From contig NZ_CP128361.1 of assembly GCF_030345075.1 (NCBI RefSeq), positions 124,001 through 188,000 on the forward strand: a stretch of 64,000 nucleotides of DNA, read 5' to 3'. The notes beneath the pieces were generated by a model, which was given only the letters and a program-made list of their open reading frames with translations, was not told the DNA's origin and made no database searches. Both the position numbers and the translations under genes were made by a program. Position 1 is the stretch's first letter. Every line of letters begins with the position of its first letter. This document shows, piece by piece, positions 28,101 to 35,353 of the stretch. Origin of the DNA: Solwaraspora sp. WMMA2065 (GTDB taxonomy: Bacteria > Actinomycetota > Actinomycetes > Mycobacteriales > Micromonosporaceae).

Positions 28101-28728
28101 CCTGCGGACCGGCGACATCGCCGACGCCGACTGGCACATCAACCAGTGCCTGGCGCTGGAGCGGGAGGCCGGCAACAGTCGCGGCGTGCTGCTCGGTCTG
28201 ACCTGTCTGGCCGAGATCCTGCTGGCCCGGCCGGATCCGGCCGGCGCGGCAGCCGTGGCCCGGGAAGCACACGACCTGGCCACCGGGCTGGGGGACCTGT
28301 TCGGCGAGGCGGTCGCGCTGCACCATCTCGGGCAGTGCGAGCTGGCCGGCGGGGACCGGCCGGCCGCACTGCGGTTGTTCGTCGCCGCCCTGGAACGGCG
28401 GTTCGAGCTGGGCGACCGGGCGGACCTGTCCACCTCGTTGGAGACGGTGGCCGAGGTGACCGTCGACGACGACCCGGCCCTGGCGGTACGGATTCTCGCC
28501 GCGGTCGACTCGTTGCGCTACCGGTTCGGTCTGGTCGCACCGGTGGCGGTGCAGCAGCGGCGGGACGCCGCCCTTGACGTCGCGCGGCGCGCGTTGACCC
28601 CTGACGCGTTCGACGCCGCCTGGTGCACGGGTGTGGCCACCCCGCTGGACCTGGTCGTCGACCAGGCACTGGACTGCGCACCGGAGGGACCCCGGGACCC
28701 GGCCACGGTGCTAGGGTCCCGGGGGTGA
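25186..28728 (+). CDS. GGDEF domain fused to a STAND (NB-ARC-like) ATPase and TPR array
   Basis: 1180 aa from GTG 25186; an internal GTG at 25294 is an alternative start because the N-terminal 36 residues look unstructured. The GGDEF domain (about 40-200) has the GGDEF motif intact in RYGGDEFVVVL and an RxxD inhibitory site (RPQD) five residues before it. A first nucleotide-binding-like region at about 215-300 has a degenerate P-loop, GQRGAGHTRF, with His for the usual Lys. A second ATPase from about 440 has a canonical GAGGIGKTRL, a LLLVLDNLEQ Walker B and LATSREPLGIYGEQ. From about 780 on there are TPR-like helices. STAND ATPases are switch proteins that oligomerise on ligand binding; here output could be c-di-GMP synthesis. 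No DNA-binding domain is seen. Confidence 0.85.
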   Translation: MEAPLTTPTRPSAHQVAAGGSGDRHAGGDEGGEKYDVAATDPVTGARPRASLDPFLRRQLGRAGHPCGVFLFDVDFFKTVNDVYGHLRGDRVLRQLAERVRATCRPQDVLFRYGGDEFVVVLPQTDRTEAVRLALRLTERIRSTEFSGDPPLHLTVSLGVASAPADGTTAEHLLDHADRRNYLAKRRGRDSAVADDVEITDGSGSRLWERDEALRRTHEFLTRLQVTGRGAARVHGQRGAGHTRFLVETARLAALRGFAVVTVPPEPEPLPLPVFANQVVLIADLAAVDRVPHLLRVWSRPRLLPAVLGLVQASTETAGPAGPAGAGEPVSVTGPGPLPGVGPSGVHLPELEQIELAPWSPATTRIWLRTALRGEPSRTLVNWFVRQTGGLPAAADRELDRVRARRGLVGSGTGGWTLSPDLLGRPRRRVRLPAPLTPLVGRDRDVARIDALLATSRLVTLVGAGGIGKTRLSLSVAAGLAARFDDGVCFVALAACRTATEVLTAVAAALDVPVRAGQAVLDAVVNHTADTELLLVLDNLEQALAAGPPLGQLLAAAGRVRVLATSREPLGIYGEQVYRVLPLPLPRLDDLPRGASAAARAVAQHPAIALFDQLARAADADFRLTADALPAVAELCRRLDGLPLAIELAAARTDQLSPAVVLDRLGPHLDPLGPGPRDRPARQRTLHGTVDWSFGLLEPAHQDVFTATAVFTAEPTAAAVAAVAGLGSAAATAGSAAVDRVAEALEALVRKSLVVAVTRRSGTRRYAMLNTIQARARQLCTTGQRARQLRNHLAYCAGLADRAAAGMAGPEQSRWADEIDHDYPDLRAALEYALAADDLATATRLCLGLWRYWRNGNQIRDGRQWLDRLLSAPAGLAVEHRRQLLYPAAVLAATQDDTATAARLGEECLRLTEQAGDAEGAAQARNILGVAAMLAGRYGEAGEHFRYGLEVWRELGAKPGMAIALGNLAKVCLRTGDIADADWHINQCLALEREAGNSRGVLLGLTCLAEILLARPDPAGAAAVAREAHDLATGLGDLFGEAVALHHLGQCELAGGDRPAALRLFVAALERRFELGDRADLSTSLETVAEVTVDDDPALAVRILAAVDSLRYRFGLVAPVAVQQRRDAALDVARRALTPDAFDAAWCTGVATPLDLVVDQALDCAPEGPRDPATVLGSRG
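28690..28724 (+). promoter_or_regulatory. Hairpin over the translation start of the next gene
   Basis: 28690-28700 pairs perfectly with 28714-28724 (11 bp, 13-base loop). The 3' arm abuts the GTG start at 28725 and lies in the last codons of the GGDEF-STAND gene. It would hide any ribosome site until the upstream gene is translated, consistent with coupling. Confidence 0.5.
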
Positions 28729-29219
28729 TCGAAGCAGCTGTCCACCTTGCCGCCCAACCCCGTCTCGACACCCTGGTCACCGAGTGGCGTTCCGAGGCGC
28801 AGCGGCTGCGTACCGACTATGCCGGCACCGCGTGGCTCGGTGACCGCCCGGCGGACGACACCGGCCTGGCCGGCCCCGACTACACCCGCCGCAGCGTGGA
28901 CGCGCAGCTGTTCCTGCCGGACACCCACTGGTACGCCGTCGATGCCCTGGATGACGTGGAAATTCAGGTGACGGGCGGGCTGGTGCAGGTGGCCGCCACC
29001 GCCCGGCAGACCCAGGGGCTGGTCGGCGCGCTCGCCGCGCCGACGGTCGACTTCTTCGAGCACCCCGACGGCGAGCCCGGTGTCGGGCTCTGCCTGTCCC
29101 TGAGCGGTGAGATCTGGTCCAACCTGGGGCTGTCCTACCGGGTGAGCGTGCTCTGCCGGCCGGACGCGGTGCTGCGGTCCGGCGCGCGGCTCGACGACGA
29201 GCCGGCCGACGAGGCCTGA
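28725..29219 (+). CDS. Unrecognised 164-aa soluble protein
   Basis: Start GTG 28725 overlaps the TGA of the GGDEF-STAND gene, so the two are probably translated together. The sequence is acidic and without membrane helices or Cys clusters: VIEAAVHLAAQPRLDTLVTE, TAWLGDRPADDT, RRSVDAQLFLPDTHWYAVDA, then a beta-rich half (DVEIQVTGGLVQVAATARQT and FFEHPDGEPGVGLCLSLSGE). I do not recognise a family. The neighbouring STAND protein and the translational overlap suggest a functional partner; that is inference only. Confidence 0.65.
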   Translation: MIEAAVHLAAQPRLDTLVTEWRSEAQRLRTDYAGTAWLGDRPADDTGLAGPDYTRRSVDAQLFLPDTHWYAVDALDDVEIQVTGGLVQVAATARQTQGLVGALAAPTVDFFEHPDGEPGVGLCLSLSGEIWSNLGLSYRVSVLCRPDAVLRSGARLDDEPADEA

Positions 29220-29270
29220 CCGGATCGGACCTGGCGGGCCGGCCTGACCGGGCCGGCCTACCCTGGTCGG

Positions 29271-30173
29271 GTGGTGACCGACACCCTGCTCGACCGGGTT
29301 ACCTGGACCCGGCGCCGCGACGCGCACGCCGAGCGCGTCGACCGGCTGGTGGGCGCACACCTGGAACGCCGCCGCCGGGGCGAGCCACATCCGGTCGCCG
29401 ACTTCCTGTTCACCTACTACGCGTACCGGCCGGCGCAGCTGCGTCGCTGGCATCCGGGGGCGGGGGTGCGGCTCGCCGACACCGAGCCGACGCGGTGGGG
29501 CCGGGACTACCGGACGGTTCCGAGCGGCGACGGGGTGGCGGTCACCGTGGACACCGCCGGGCTGTTGGCCCGGCGCGGCGAGTTCGTCACCTGGGTACGG
29601 GACCTGCTGGCCCGGACCGCGGCCCGGCCGGCGCACCTGGGCTGCTTCGGCCTGCATGAGTGGGCGATGGTCTACCGGCAGCCCGCCGACGAGGTCCGCC
29701 ACCACCGGTGGCCGCTGCGGATGAGTCCGGCCGGCCTCGCCGAGTTCGTCGACGGCCAGCGGATCCGGTGCAGCCATTTCGACGCGTACCGATTCTTCAC
29801 CCCGGCGGCCCGGCCGCTGAACCTGTTTTCCCCGCAGCGCTCCGACCAGGCCGACTTCGAACAACCGGGCTGCCTGCATGCCAACATGGATCTGTACAAG
29901 TGGTCCTTTCGGTTGAGTCCGCTGGTGCCCGGCGAGTTGGTGGTGGACTGCTTCGAGTTGGCCCGTGACATCCGGGACCTGGACATGCGGGCCAGTCCGT
30001 ACGACCTGCGGGAGCTGGGCTATCCCCCGGTGCGGATCGAGACCGCGGCAGGTCGGGCCGAGTACGCGACGATGCAGCGGGATTTCGCCGAGCGGGCCGC
30101 AGTACTGCGGAACCGCCTGTTGCGGTGTATCGCCCGATTCGATGGGTTTGGTCAGTCGGATCAGCTGAGCTGA
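29271..30173 (+). CDS. Conserved actinobacterial protein, often labelled 3-methyladenine DNA glycosylase
   Basis: 300 aa from GTG 29271 (GTG 29274 also possible). Conserved-looking blocks: HPVADFLFTYYAYRPAQLRR, GCFGLHEWAMVYR, RCSHFDAYRFFTPAARPLN, PGCLHANMDLYKWSFRLSPL and MRASPYDLRELGYPPVRIET. Homologues across actinomycetes carry the name 3-methyladenine DNA glycosylase in annotation, but I see no helix-hairpin-helix or AAG fold motif here, so the name should not be trusted. His and Asp residues in the HFDAYRFF and HANMDLYKW blocks could bind metal. It stands alone, 80 bp before the promoter of the RiPP island. Confidence 0.72.
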   Translation: MVTDTLLDRVTWTRRRDAHAERVDRLVGAHLERRRRGEPHPVADFLFTYYAYRPAQLRRWHPGAGVRLADTEPTRWGRDYRTVPSGDGVAVTVDTAGLLARRGEFVTWVRDLLARTAARPAHLGCFGLHEWAMVYRQPADEVRHHRWPLRMSPAGLAEFVDGQRIRCSHFDAYRFFTPAARPLNLFSPQRSDQADFEQPGCLHANMDLYKWSFRLSPLVPGELVVDCFELARDIRDLDMRASPYDLRELGYPPVRIETAAGRAEYATMQRDFAERAAVLRNRLLRCIARFDGFGQSDQLS

Positions 30174-30253
30174 CATTTCCGACTCACCCTCAGCTTTCTG
30201 CGCCAATCGTGGCCACCTGCTGAGCGCTGCCCTAATTCAGTCAGCTCCAATGA

Positions 30254-30282
30254 TTGACCGGACCTAGACGTTCAACTAATCT
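30254..30282 (+). promoter_or_regulatory. Consensus promoter of the thiopeptide-type operon
   Basis: TTGACC (30254-30259), a 17-bp spacer and TAATCT (30277-30282): close to the sigma-70/HrdB consensus and unusually good for this GC-rich DNA. The expected start near 30289 gives an untranslated leader of about 78 bases with AAGGAGGT (30354-30361) before the first precursor gene. Confidence 0.75.
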
Positions 30283-30366
30283 CAAGCGCAGCAACAAGCT
30301 AGAACGTCAGGTGGAAGTCAAGGAGCGGCCCAGCGAACGGCTCCCGGGCCGACAAGGAGGTGCGCG

Positions 30367-30555
30367 ATGTTGGCGGAACTGTCGACGTCCTGGGGTGCCA
30401 CCCAGGACTACGACCTGGACATCGACGTGGACGGGCTGGACCTCGGGCCACTCACCGTCACCGCGATGCGGGACTCGGTGGCGTTGCCGGAGACCGGCGC
30501 CTCCTCGGCCGGTGACGGCGGTCGCGCCTCCTGCTCCTGCTGCTACGTCACCTGA
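30367..30555 (+). CDS. Thiopeptide-type precursor peptide 1
   Basis: 62 aa, preceded by a full AAGGAGGT ribosome site. Residues 14-27 are acidic and Leu-rich (DYDLDIDVDGLDLG); then PLTVTAMRDSVALPETGAS (28-46) closely resembles the lactazole precursor leader (LTVTSLRDTVALPENGAS). The predicted core after the leader, residues about 46-62, is SSAGDGGRASCSCCYVT: a Gly/Asp/Arg spacer and a C-terminal Ser-Cys-Ser-Cys-Cys cluster. Cys would become thiazoles and Ser dehydroalanines. The Cys-free first half and the Tyr-Val-Thr end are unlike known thiopeptide cores. First gene of the operon; a 9-bp hairpin and precursor 2 follow. Confidence 0.85.
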   Translation: MLAELSTSWGATQDYDLDIDVDGLDLGPLTVTAMRDSVALPETGASSAGDGGRASCSCCYVT

Positions 30556-30558
30556 TCC

Positions 30559-30582
30559 ACCGGCGCCACCGTCGGCGCCGGT
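30559..30582 (+). promoter_or_regulatory. 9-bp hairpin between the two precursor genes
   Basis: 30559-30567 pairs perfectly with 30574-30582 around a 6-base loop. Likely an mRNA stabiliser or partial terminator. Confidence 0.5.
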
Positions 30583-30636
30583 CACCGACGTCCTCGCCGA
30601 CCGTGCGGGGCGAACCTCTCCCGAAAGGTGCATCAC

Positions 30637-30825
30637 ATGTCCGACGAGATCATCGACGTCGAAGACCTCGAGCTGGACGAGCTGTCGGTCAGCTCCATCC
30701 GCGACTCGGCCGCGCTGCCCGAGACCGGTGCCTCCTCCGGCTCGTCGAGCTGCAGCTCCAGCTCCTGCTGCGGCGCCAGCTCGTGCTGCGCCTCCTGCGC
30801 CGAGATCGAGCAGCCCGCGCTCTGA
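30637..30825 (+). CDS. Thiopeptide-type precursor peptide 2
   Basis: 62 aa from ATG 30637 (GAAAGG 8 bases upstream), the same length as precursor 1. The leader has VEDLELDELSVSSIRDSA (8-25) and the same ALPETGAS (26-33) as precursor 1. The core, about 33-62, is extremely rich in Ser and Cys up to residue 54: 12 Ser and 6 Cys (39, 44, 45, 50, 51, 54), with three Cys-Cys or near pairs; then an acidic tail AEIEQPAL without modifiable residues, as in lactazole's AQPQDM end. It is expected to be cyclised to thiazoles, dehydrated and possibly macrocyclised through a pyridine by the enzymes encoded downstream. Confidence 0.87.
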   Translation: MSDEIIDVEDLELDELSVSSIRDSAALPETGASSGSSSCSSSSCCGASSCCASCAEIEQPAL

Positions 30826-30914
30826 CACCAGCGACCGCCCCGACCGAGGGCACCACCGGCAGTGTCAGGGATTGCCGGTAGCCGAGGCCGGGCGAATCAC
30901 GTCAGTTCGATCGA

Positions 30915-30943
30915 GCGGAGGGGGCGCGGTGCGCCCCCTCCGC
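30915..30943 (+). terminator. 13-bp hairpin between precursor genes and exporter
   Basis: 30915-30927 pairs perfectly with 30931-30943 around a 3-base loop, with no T-run. Its position suggests a leaky terminator or RNA-end stabiliser that makes precursor mRNA more abundant than the enzyme mRNA. Confidence 0.6.
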
Positions 30944-30967
30944 CCGTCACATGCCCAAGGAGTGCTC

Positions 30968-31897
30968 GTGGAAGTCTTCGCCCGTCTCGACAGTGTCACC
31001 AAGACGTACGGCAAAGTGGTCGCGCTCGACGCGGTATCCCTCGTGGTGCCCGCCGGGGTCACCGCCGTGCTCGGCCCCAACGGCGCCGGCAAGTCCACCA
31101 TGATCGAAATTCTCGCTGGTCTGCGCCGCCCCGGCTCGGGTCGGGTCGAGGTGCTCGGCGGGGATCCCGCCGACGTACGGATCAAGGGCCGACTCGGCCT
31201 CACCCCGCAGCGCACCGCGTTGCCCTGGCGGCTCACCGTCGCCGAGACCCTCGCCCTGGTCGCCGCCCACTACCCGGACCCGGTGCCCCGCGCCGACCTG
31301 GTCGAGCAGCTCGGCCTCGGGCCGTTCCTGACCAAACGGTGCGGCAGCCTCTCCGGTGGCCAGCGCCGCCGGGTCGCCCTGGCCACCGCCCTGGTCGGCC
31401 GCCCCGAACTGCTCTTCCTCGACGAGCCGACCACCGGCCTGGACGCCGACAGCCGCGACGGACTGTGGACGGCGATCGCCGCCGTCGCCGCCGCCGGCAG
31501 CGCGGTGCTGCTCACCACCCACGACATGGCCGAGGCCGAACACCTCGCCGAACAGGTCGTGGTGGTCACCGGCGGGCAGATCGCCCGCACCGGCGCGGTT
31601 ACCGAGGTGGTCGCCGAGGTCGGGTTGCACCTGGTCGACATCGAAGTGACCGGCGCGCTGCCGCCGATCGCCGTCTCCGGCCCCGCCGACCGGGTGGAGA
31701 CCGTCGGCAACCGGACCCACATCTACACCGCCGACCCGGACGCCACCGTCCGGGCACTGGTCCGCGCCGACGTGCCGTTCACCGGCATCCGGGTCGAACG
31801 GGTCGGCCTCGAGGAAGCGATCCGCACGATCAGCCGGTCCACCGACCCGGGTGGCGTCACCCGGCCCGGGATCCGCGTTGCCGAAAAGGTGGCCTGA
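30968..31897 (+). CDS. ABC transporter ATP-binding protein (RiPP exporter)
   Basis: 309 aa; GTG 30968 is placed by AAGGAG at 30957-30962 (GTG 30962 is also in frame). Walker A GPNGAGKST near residue 37, ABC signature LSGGQRRRVALA near 127, Walker B LLFLDEPTTGLD near 147, H-loop TTHDMAE. The layout matches DrrA/CcmA-type ATPases used for antibiotic export and self-protection. After residue 215 a C-terminal extension carries GALPPIAVSG and ends VAEKVA. The permease follows after one base. In this operon it most likely exports the mature peptide and gives immunity. Confidence 0.9.
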   Translation: MEVFARLDSVTKTYGKVVALDAVSLVVPAGVTAVLGPNGAGKSTMIEILAGLRRPGSGRVEVLGGDPADVRIKGRLGLTPQRTALPWRLTVAETLALVAAHYPDPVPRADLVEQLGLGPFLTKRCGSLSGGQRRRVALATALVGRPELLFLDEPTTGLDADSRDGLWTAIAAVAAAGSAVLLTTHDMAEAEHLAEQVVVVTGGQIARTGAVTEVVAEVGLHLVDIEVTGALPPIAVSGPADRVETVGNRTHIYTADPDATVRALVRADVPFTGIRVERVGLEEAIRTISRSTDPGGVTRPGIRVAEKVA

Positions 31898-31898
31898 C

Positions 31899-32654
31899 AT
31901 GCGCTACGTCCTGCTGCACGCCCGCGCGCACGCCCTCGACACGCTACGGATGCCCGCCTACTGGGCCCCGGCGCTGGGCTTCCCGCTGGTCTTCTTCCTG
32001 CTGTTCGGGCTGGTCAATGCCAACCGCTTCGCCGACCTCGGGTTGGGCAGCGAGTACGCGATCACCCCGTTCCTGCTCTACACCACGCTCAACGTCACGG
32101 TCGCCTCGCTCGCCGCCGGCGTCGCCGCCGACCGGGAGAACCCGTGGGAGCAGCGGCTGCGGCTGCTGCCACTGTCCCCGCTGACCCGGTTCGCCGGCCG
32201 GCTGGTCTACGTCCTCGGCTTCAACGTGGTCAGCTGGATTCCGCTGCTGGTCGTCGCCGCATTCACCACCGACCTGCGGCTGCCGCTGGCTGCCTGGCCG
32301 GTCTGGCTCGGCGCGGTGGTGCTCGGTGCCGTCCCGTTCGGCCTGCTCGGCATGGCGATCGGCTACCGGTTCGCCCCGCAGCCGGCGATGATGCTGGCCA
32401 ACCTGCTGTTCATGCTGCTGGCGTTCTTCGGCGGGCTGTTCGTGCCGATCGACTTCCTGCCGTCCGCGCTGCACGCCGTGGTGCCGTACGTGCCCACCTA
32501 CCAGTACCAGTACTTCGTGCTGGCGCTGATCGACCGGGCCGACCATCTGATCGGGCCGAGCTGGATCGCCTTCCTGCTGCTGGGCTGGACGACCCTGTTC
32601 GCCCTGCTCGCCCGCGCCGCGTTCCGGCGCGACGAGGGGGTGCGGTACGGATGA
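31899..32654 (+). CDS. ABC-2 type transporter permease (RiPP exporter)
   Basis: 251 aa with six predicted membrane helices, for example AYWAPALGFPLVFFLLFGLV, ITPFLLYTTLNVTVASLAAG, GAVVLGAVPFGLLGMAIGY and MLANLLFMLLAFFGGLFVPI. The last contains the FFGGLFVPIDFLP motif of ABC-2 membrane proteins. It starts 1 bp after the ATPase gene and overlaps the dehydratase gene by ATGA. One ATPase plus one such permease forms a homodimeric exporter. No peptidase C39 domain is present, so leader removal must occur elsewhere or by a host protease. Confidence 0.9.
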   Translation: MRYVLLHARAHALDTLRMPAYWAPALGFPLVFFLLFGLVNANRFADLGLGSEYAITPFLLYTTLNVTVASLAAGVAADRENPWEQRLRLLPLSPLTRFAGRLVYVLGFNVVSWIPLLVVAAFTTDLRLPLAAWPVWLGAVVLGAVPFGLLGMAIGYRFAPQPAMMLANLLFMLLAFFGGLFVPIDFLPSALHAVVPYVPTYQYQYFVLALIDRADHLIGPSWIAFLLLGWTTLFALLARAAFRRDEGVRYG

Positions 32655-35353
32655 GCGAGGCCGCCGTCGTCCCGGCCACCGCCGACCGGCGGCCGGCGAC
32701 CGACCCCACCCTGGCACCGTACGCGCTGGTCCGGCTGGCCGCGCTGCCGTACCCGCCGACGCCGGACGGTGCCCGCGAGTTCCGTGCCGCGCTGCGCCGG
32801 CTGGTCGAGCTACGGTCGCGGATCACCGAGCTGGCCCCCCGGCTCGCCGACGCGCTCTACGCCAGCGCCGACGGGCACCCGGCCGACTTCCACCGCAAGG
32901 CGGTGCTGCCGCTGCGCCGCGACGTGCACAACGGACGGCTGCCCCGGCCGGACCGGGTCGCCGAACTCGACGGCCTGCTCGACCGGGTGCCCGACCTGCC
33001 GGCCTGGCTGGCCGTCATGCGCCAGGCCGCGCAGGTGCGCGCCGAGCTCGGTGAGCTGGCCACCGGCGCGCTCGGCGCGGAACGCGCCGCGCTCGCCGCG
33101 GTCTGCGCCGCCGAACCACTGCGCCGCGCGGTCACCCTCACCGGCGCCGACCTGCTACGCGGGATCGACCGCGCGGCCGCCAGCGGGGCCAACCCGGACA
33201 GCCGGGCCCGCAAGTCCGAACCCAACGCGCTGCGGTACGCGCTGCGGGCCACCGCGAAGACCAGCCCGCTGTCCTGGTTCACCTACGTCGCCTGGGGCAA
33301 CTGGACCACGGTGTCGGAGCCGGCCGGCGGTGCGGCACCGGCCGACCCGGCCGGCAGCGCCGATCCGGCCGGTGCCGCGGCCTCGGCCGGCGGGCAGCCG
33401 GTGGCCGTCGCCCAGGCCAACCGGACCCTGCTGGCCCGGCTGCTCGCCGCAGTGATCGCCGACCCCGGGCTGCGCGACACGGTGCCGCACCGGCTGGCCG
33501 CCGCGATCACCGTCACCGGTGACCAGCTGACGTTCCGCCGGGACCGCCCGGTGCAGGGCGTCGACCGGGTCATCTCGGTGCTGGAGGAGGAGGTGTCGCT
33601 GGCCTGCACCGGACCGCTGCGGCTGCTGCTCGACCGGACCCGGGCCGCCGGGCCGGCCGGCATCACCCCCGGCGACCTGGTCGCCGAACTGGCCCGCCGG
33701 CTGCCCGGCGGCCCGCCGCGCACCACCGCCGCCGCGACCCGCTACGTCGGGCAGGTGCTCGCCGCCGGGCTGCTGCTCGCCGTCGAACCCGTCGACCCGC
33801 AGGACCCGAAGGCCGTACGGCACCTCGCCGACTGGCTGGACCGGCACCATCGCGGCGAGCTGGCCGACCTGCTCATCGCGATCGACGAGCAGACCAGCGG
33901 CTTCGGAGCCGTCCCGGCCGGCGACCGGGCCGCCGCCCTGGGCCGGCTGCGCGACACCTGGCGCTCGGCGTACCAGGCGGTGGGGCTGCCCTGGTACGAC
34001 GCACCGGTACTGGCCGAGGACGTGGCGCTGCGCGAACCGGTGCGGCTGGGCCGGCGCCACGGGCGCGCCGCCGCCGACCGGCTGCCCCGCCTGGCCGGGC
34101 TGGTCGAGCTGTTCGACCAGTACCTGCCGCTGCGTCGGCTGGTCCGGGACCGCTTCGTCGCCCGGTACGGCGTGGGCGGACGCTGCGAGCGCGCCGCCGA
34201 CTTCTCCACCGAGATGAGTCAGGTGTGGCGGGCGTACAACCTGGTCTCGCCGTCCGGGGTGATCAACCCCGACCCCGAGTTCGCCGACCTGGTCACCCCG
34301 GCGCTGCGGGAGCTGGCCGACACCCGGGCCGGGCTGCTAACCCGGATCCGGGCGGCGGCGCCGACCGACGCGGCCGAGTTCACCCTGCCCGAGGAGATCG
34401 TCCGGGACGCCGCCGCCGCGCTGCCCGACTGGGTCAGCGCCCGGCCCGCCTCGTACGCGTTCTTCGTCCAGCCGGCCCGCCGCGACGGCGACGACCTGCT
34501 GGTGCTCAACCACGTGTACGCCGGCTGGGGCCGGTTCACCAGCCGGTTCCTGGACCTGGTGGCGCCGCAGGCGAAGACGCAGCTGGCCGCGCAGATCCGG
34601 GCCACCGCCGGGCGGCACGCCCAGGTGGCCCAGTTCCGCCCGGTCACCGGGTTCAACGCCAACCTGCACCCGTTGCTGGTCGACCACGAGGTGGGCGAGG
34701 ACGGGAGGTGGGCCGACCTGCTCGCCGACCGGGTCGGGCTGCGCCACGACCCGGTCACCGATCAGGTGCGGCTGGTCCGCGACGACACCGGCGCCGACCT
34801 GGACGTGCTCTACCTCGGGTTCCTCGTCCCGTTCGTGATGCCGGACCGGACCGTACCGTTGCACTTCGACCTCAGCAGCGGACTGGTCGGCCCCGGCCTG
34901 CTGGCGCCGACCGGCGAGCTGGCCGGTGTCCGGCACCGGACCCGGCTGCGCTACCACGACCTGGTACTCAGTCGCCGGTCCTGGACGTTGCCGACCGACG
35001 ACGCCGGGCGGCTGCGTGCCGACCTGGACGCCGACGGCGACGTGCCGTTCGACGCGGTCAGCAGCTGGCGGGCCCGGCTTGGCCTGCCCGCCGAGGTGTT
35101 CGTCGCCGCCGCCGGCGTCGACGTACGCGGCGGCCCGGACGACTACCAGCGCTACCTGTCGCTGCCCAAACCGCAGTACGTCGACCTGGACAACGCCCTG
35201 CACCTGCGGAACCTGCCTCGGCTGCTGGGCCGCCACGACGGACCGGTGCGGATCGAGGAGGCGCTGCCGGTGCCGGGGACCGGCAGCCCGCACGGGCGGG
35301 TCGTCGAGCTGGTCGCCGAAACCTATCGGAAGGGGTGGGGCGGCAATGACTGA
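32651..35353 (+). CDS. LanB-type dehydratase, tRNA-dependent glutamylation subunit (LazB-like)
   Basis: 900 aa, start ATG 32651 overlapping the permease stop. It matches the N-terminal lantibiotic dehydratase fold: SEPNALRYALRATAKTSPLSWFTYVAWG near residue 195, RVISVLEEEVSL, DFSTEMSQVWRAYNLVSPSG, and the C-terminal PVTGFNANLHPLLVDHEVG and LSRRSWTLP regions. In split thiopeptide systems this subunit glutamylates Ser and Thr of the precursor with Glu-tRNA, and a separate SpaB-C-type protein eliminates glutamate. Such an elimination domain is encoded in the 41778-43601 gene. tRNA-Glu lies in the same window at 49.1 kb, probably coincidence. Confidence 0.88.
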   Translation: MSEAAVVPATADRRPATDPTLAPYALVRLAALPYPPTPDGAREFRAALRRLVELRSRITELAPRLADALYASADGHPADFHRKAVLPLRRDVHNGRLPRPDRVAELDGLLDRVPDLPAWLAVMRQAAQVRAELGELATGALGAERAALAAVCAAEPLRRAVTLTGADLLRGIDRAAASGANPDSRARKSEPNALRYALRATAKTSPLSWFTYVAWGNWTTVSEPAGGAAPADPAGSADPAGAAASAGGQPVAVAQANRTLLARLLAAVIADPGLRDTVPHRLAAAITVTGDQLTFRRDRPVQGVDRVISVLEEEVSLACTGPLRLLLDRTRAAGPAGITPGDLVAELARRLPGGPPRTTAAATRYVGQVLAAGLLLAVEPVDPQDPKAVRHLADWLDRHHRGELADLLIAIDEQTSGFGAVPAGDRAAALGRLRDTWRSAYQAVGLPWYDAPVLAEDVALREPVRLGRRHGRAAADRLPRLAGLVELFDQYLPLRRLVRDRFVARYGVGGRCERAADFSTEMSQVWRAYNLVSPSGVINPDPEFADLVTPALRELADTRAGLLTRIRAAAPTDAAEFTLPEEIVRDAAAALPDWVSARPASYAFFVQPARRDGDDLLVLNHVYAGWGRFTSRFLDLVAPQAKTQLAAQIRATAGRHAQVAQFRPVTGFNANLHPLLVDHEVGEDGRWADLLADRVGLRHDPVTDQVRLVRDDTGADLDVLYLGFLVPFVMPDRTVPLHFDLSSGLVGPGLLAPTGELAGVRHRTRLRYHDLVLSRRSWTLPTDDAGRLRADLDADGDVPFDAVSSWRARLGLPAEVFVAAAGVDVRGGPDDYQRYLSLPKPQYVDLDNALHLRNLPRLLGRHDGPVRIEEALPVPGTGSPHGRVVELVAETYRKGWGGND

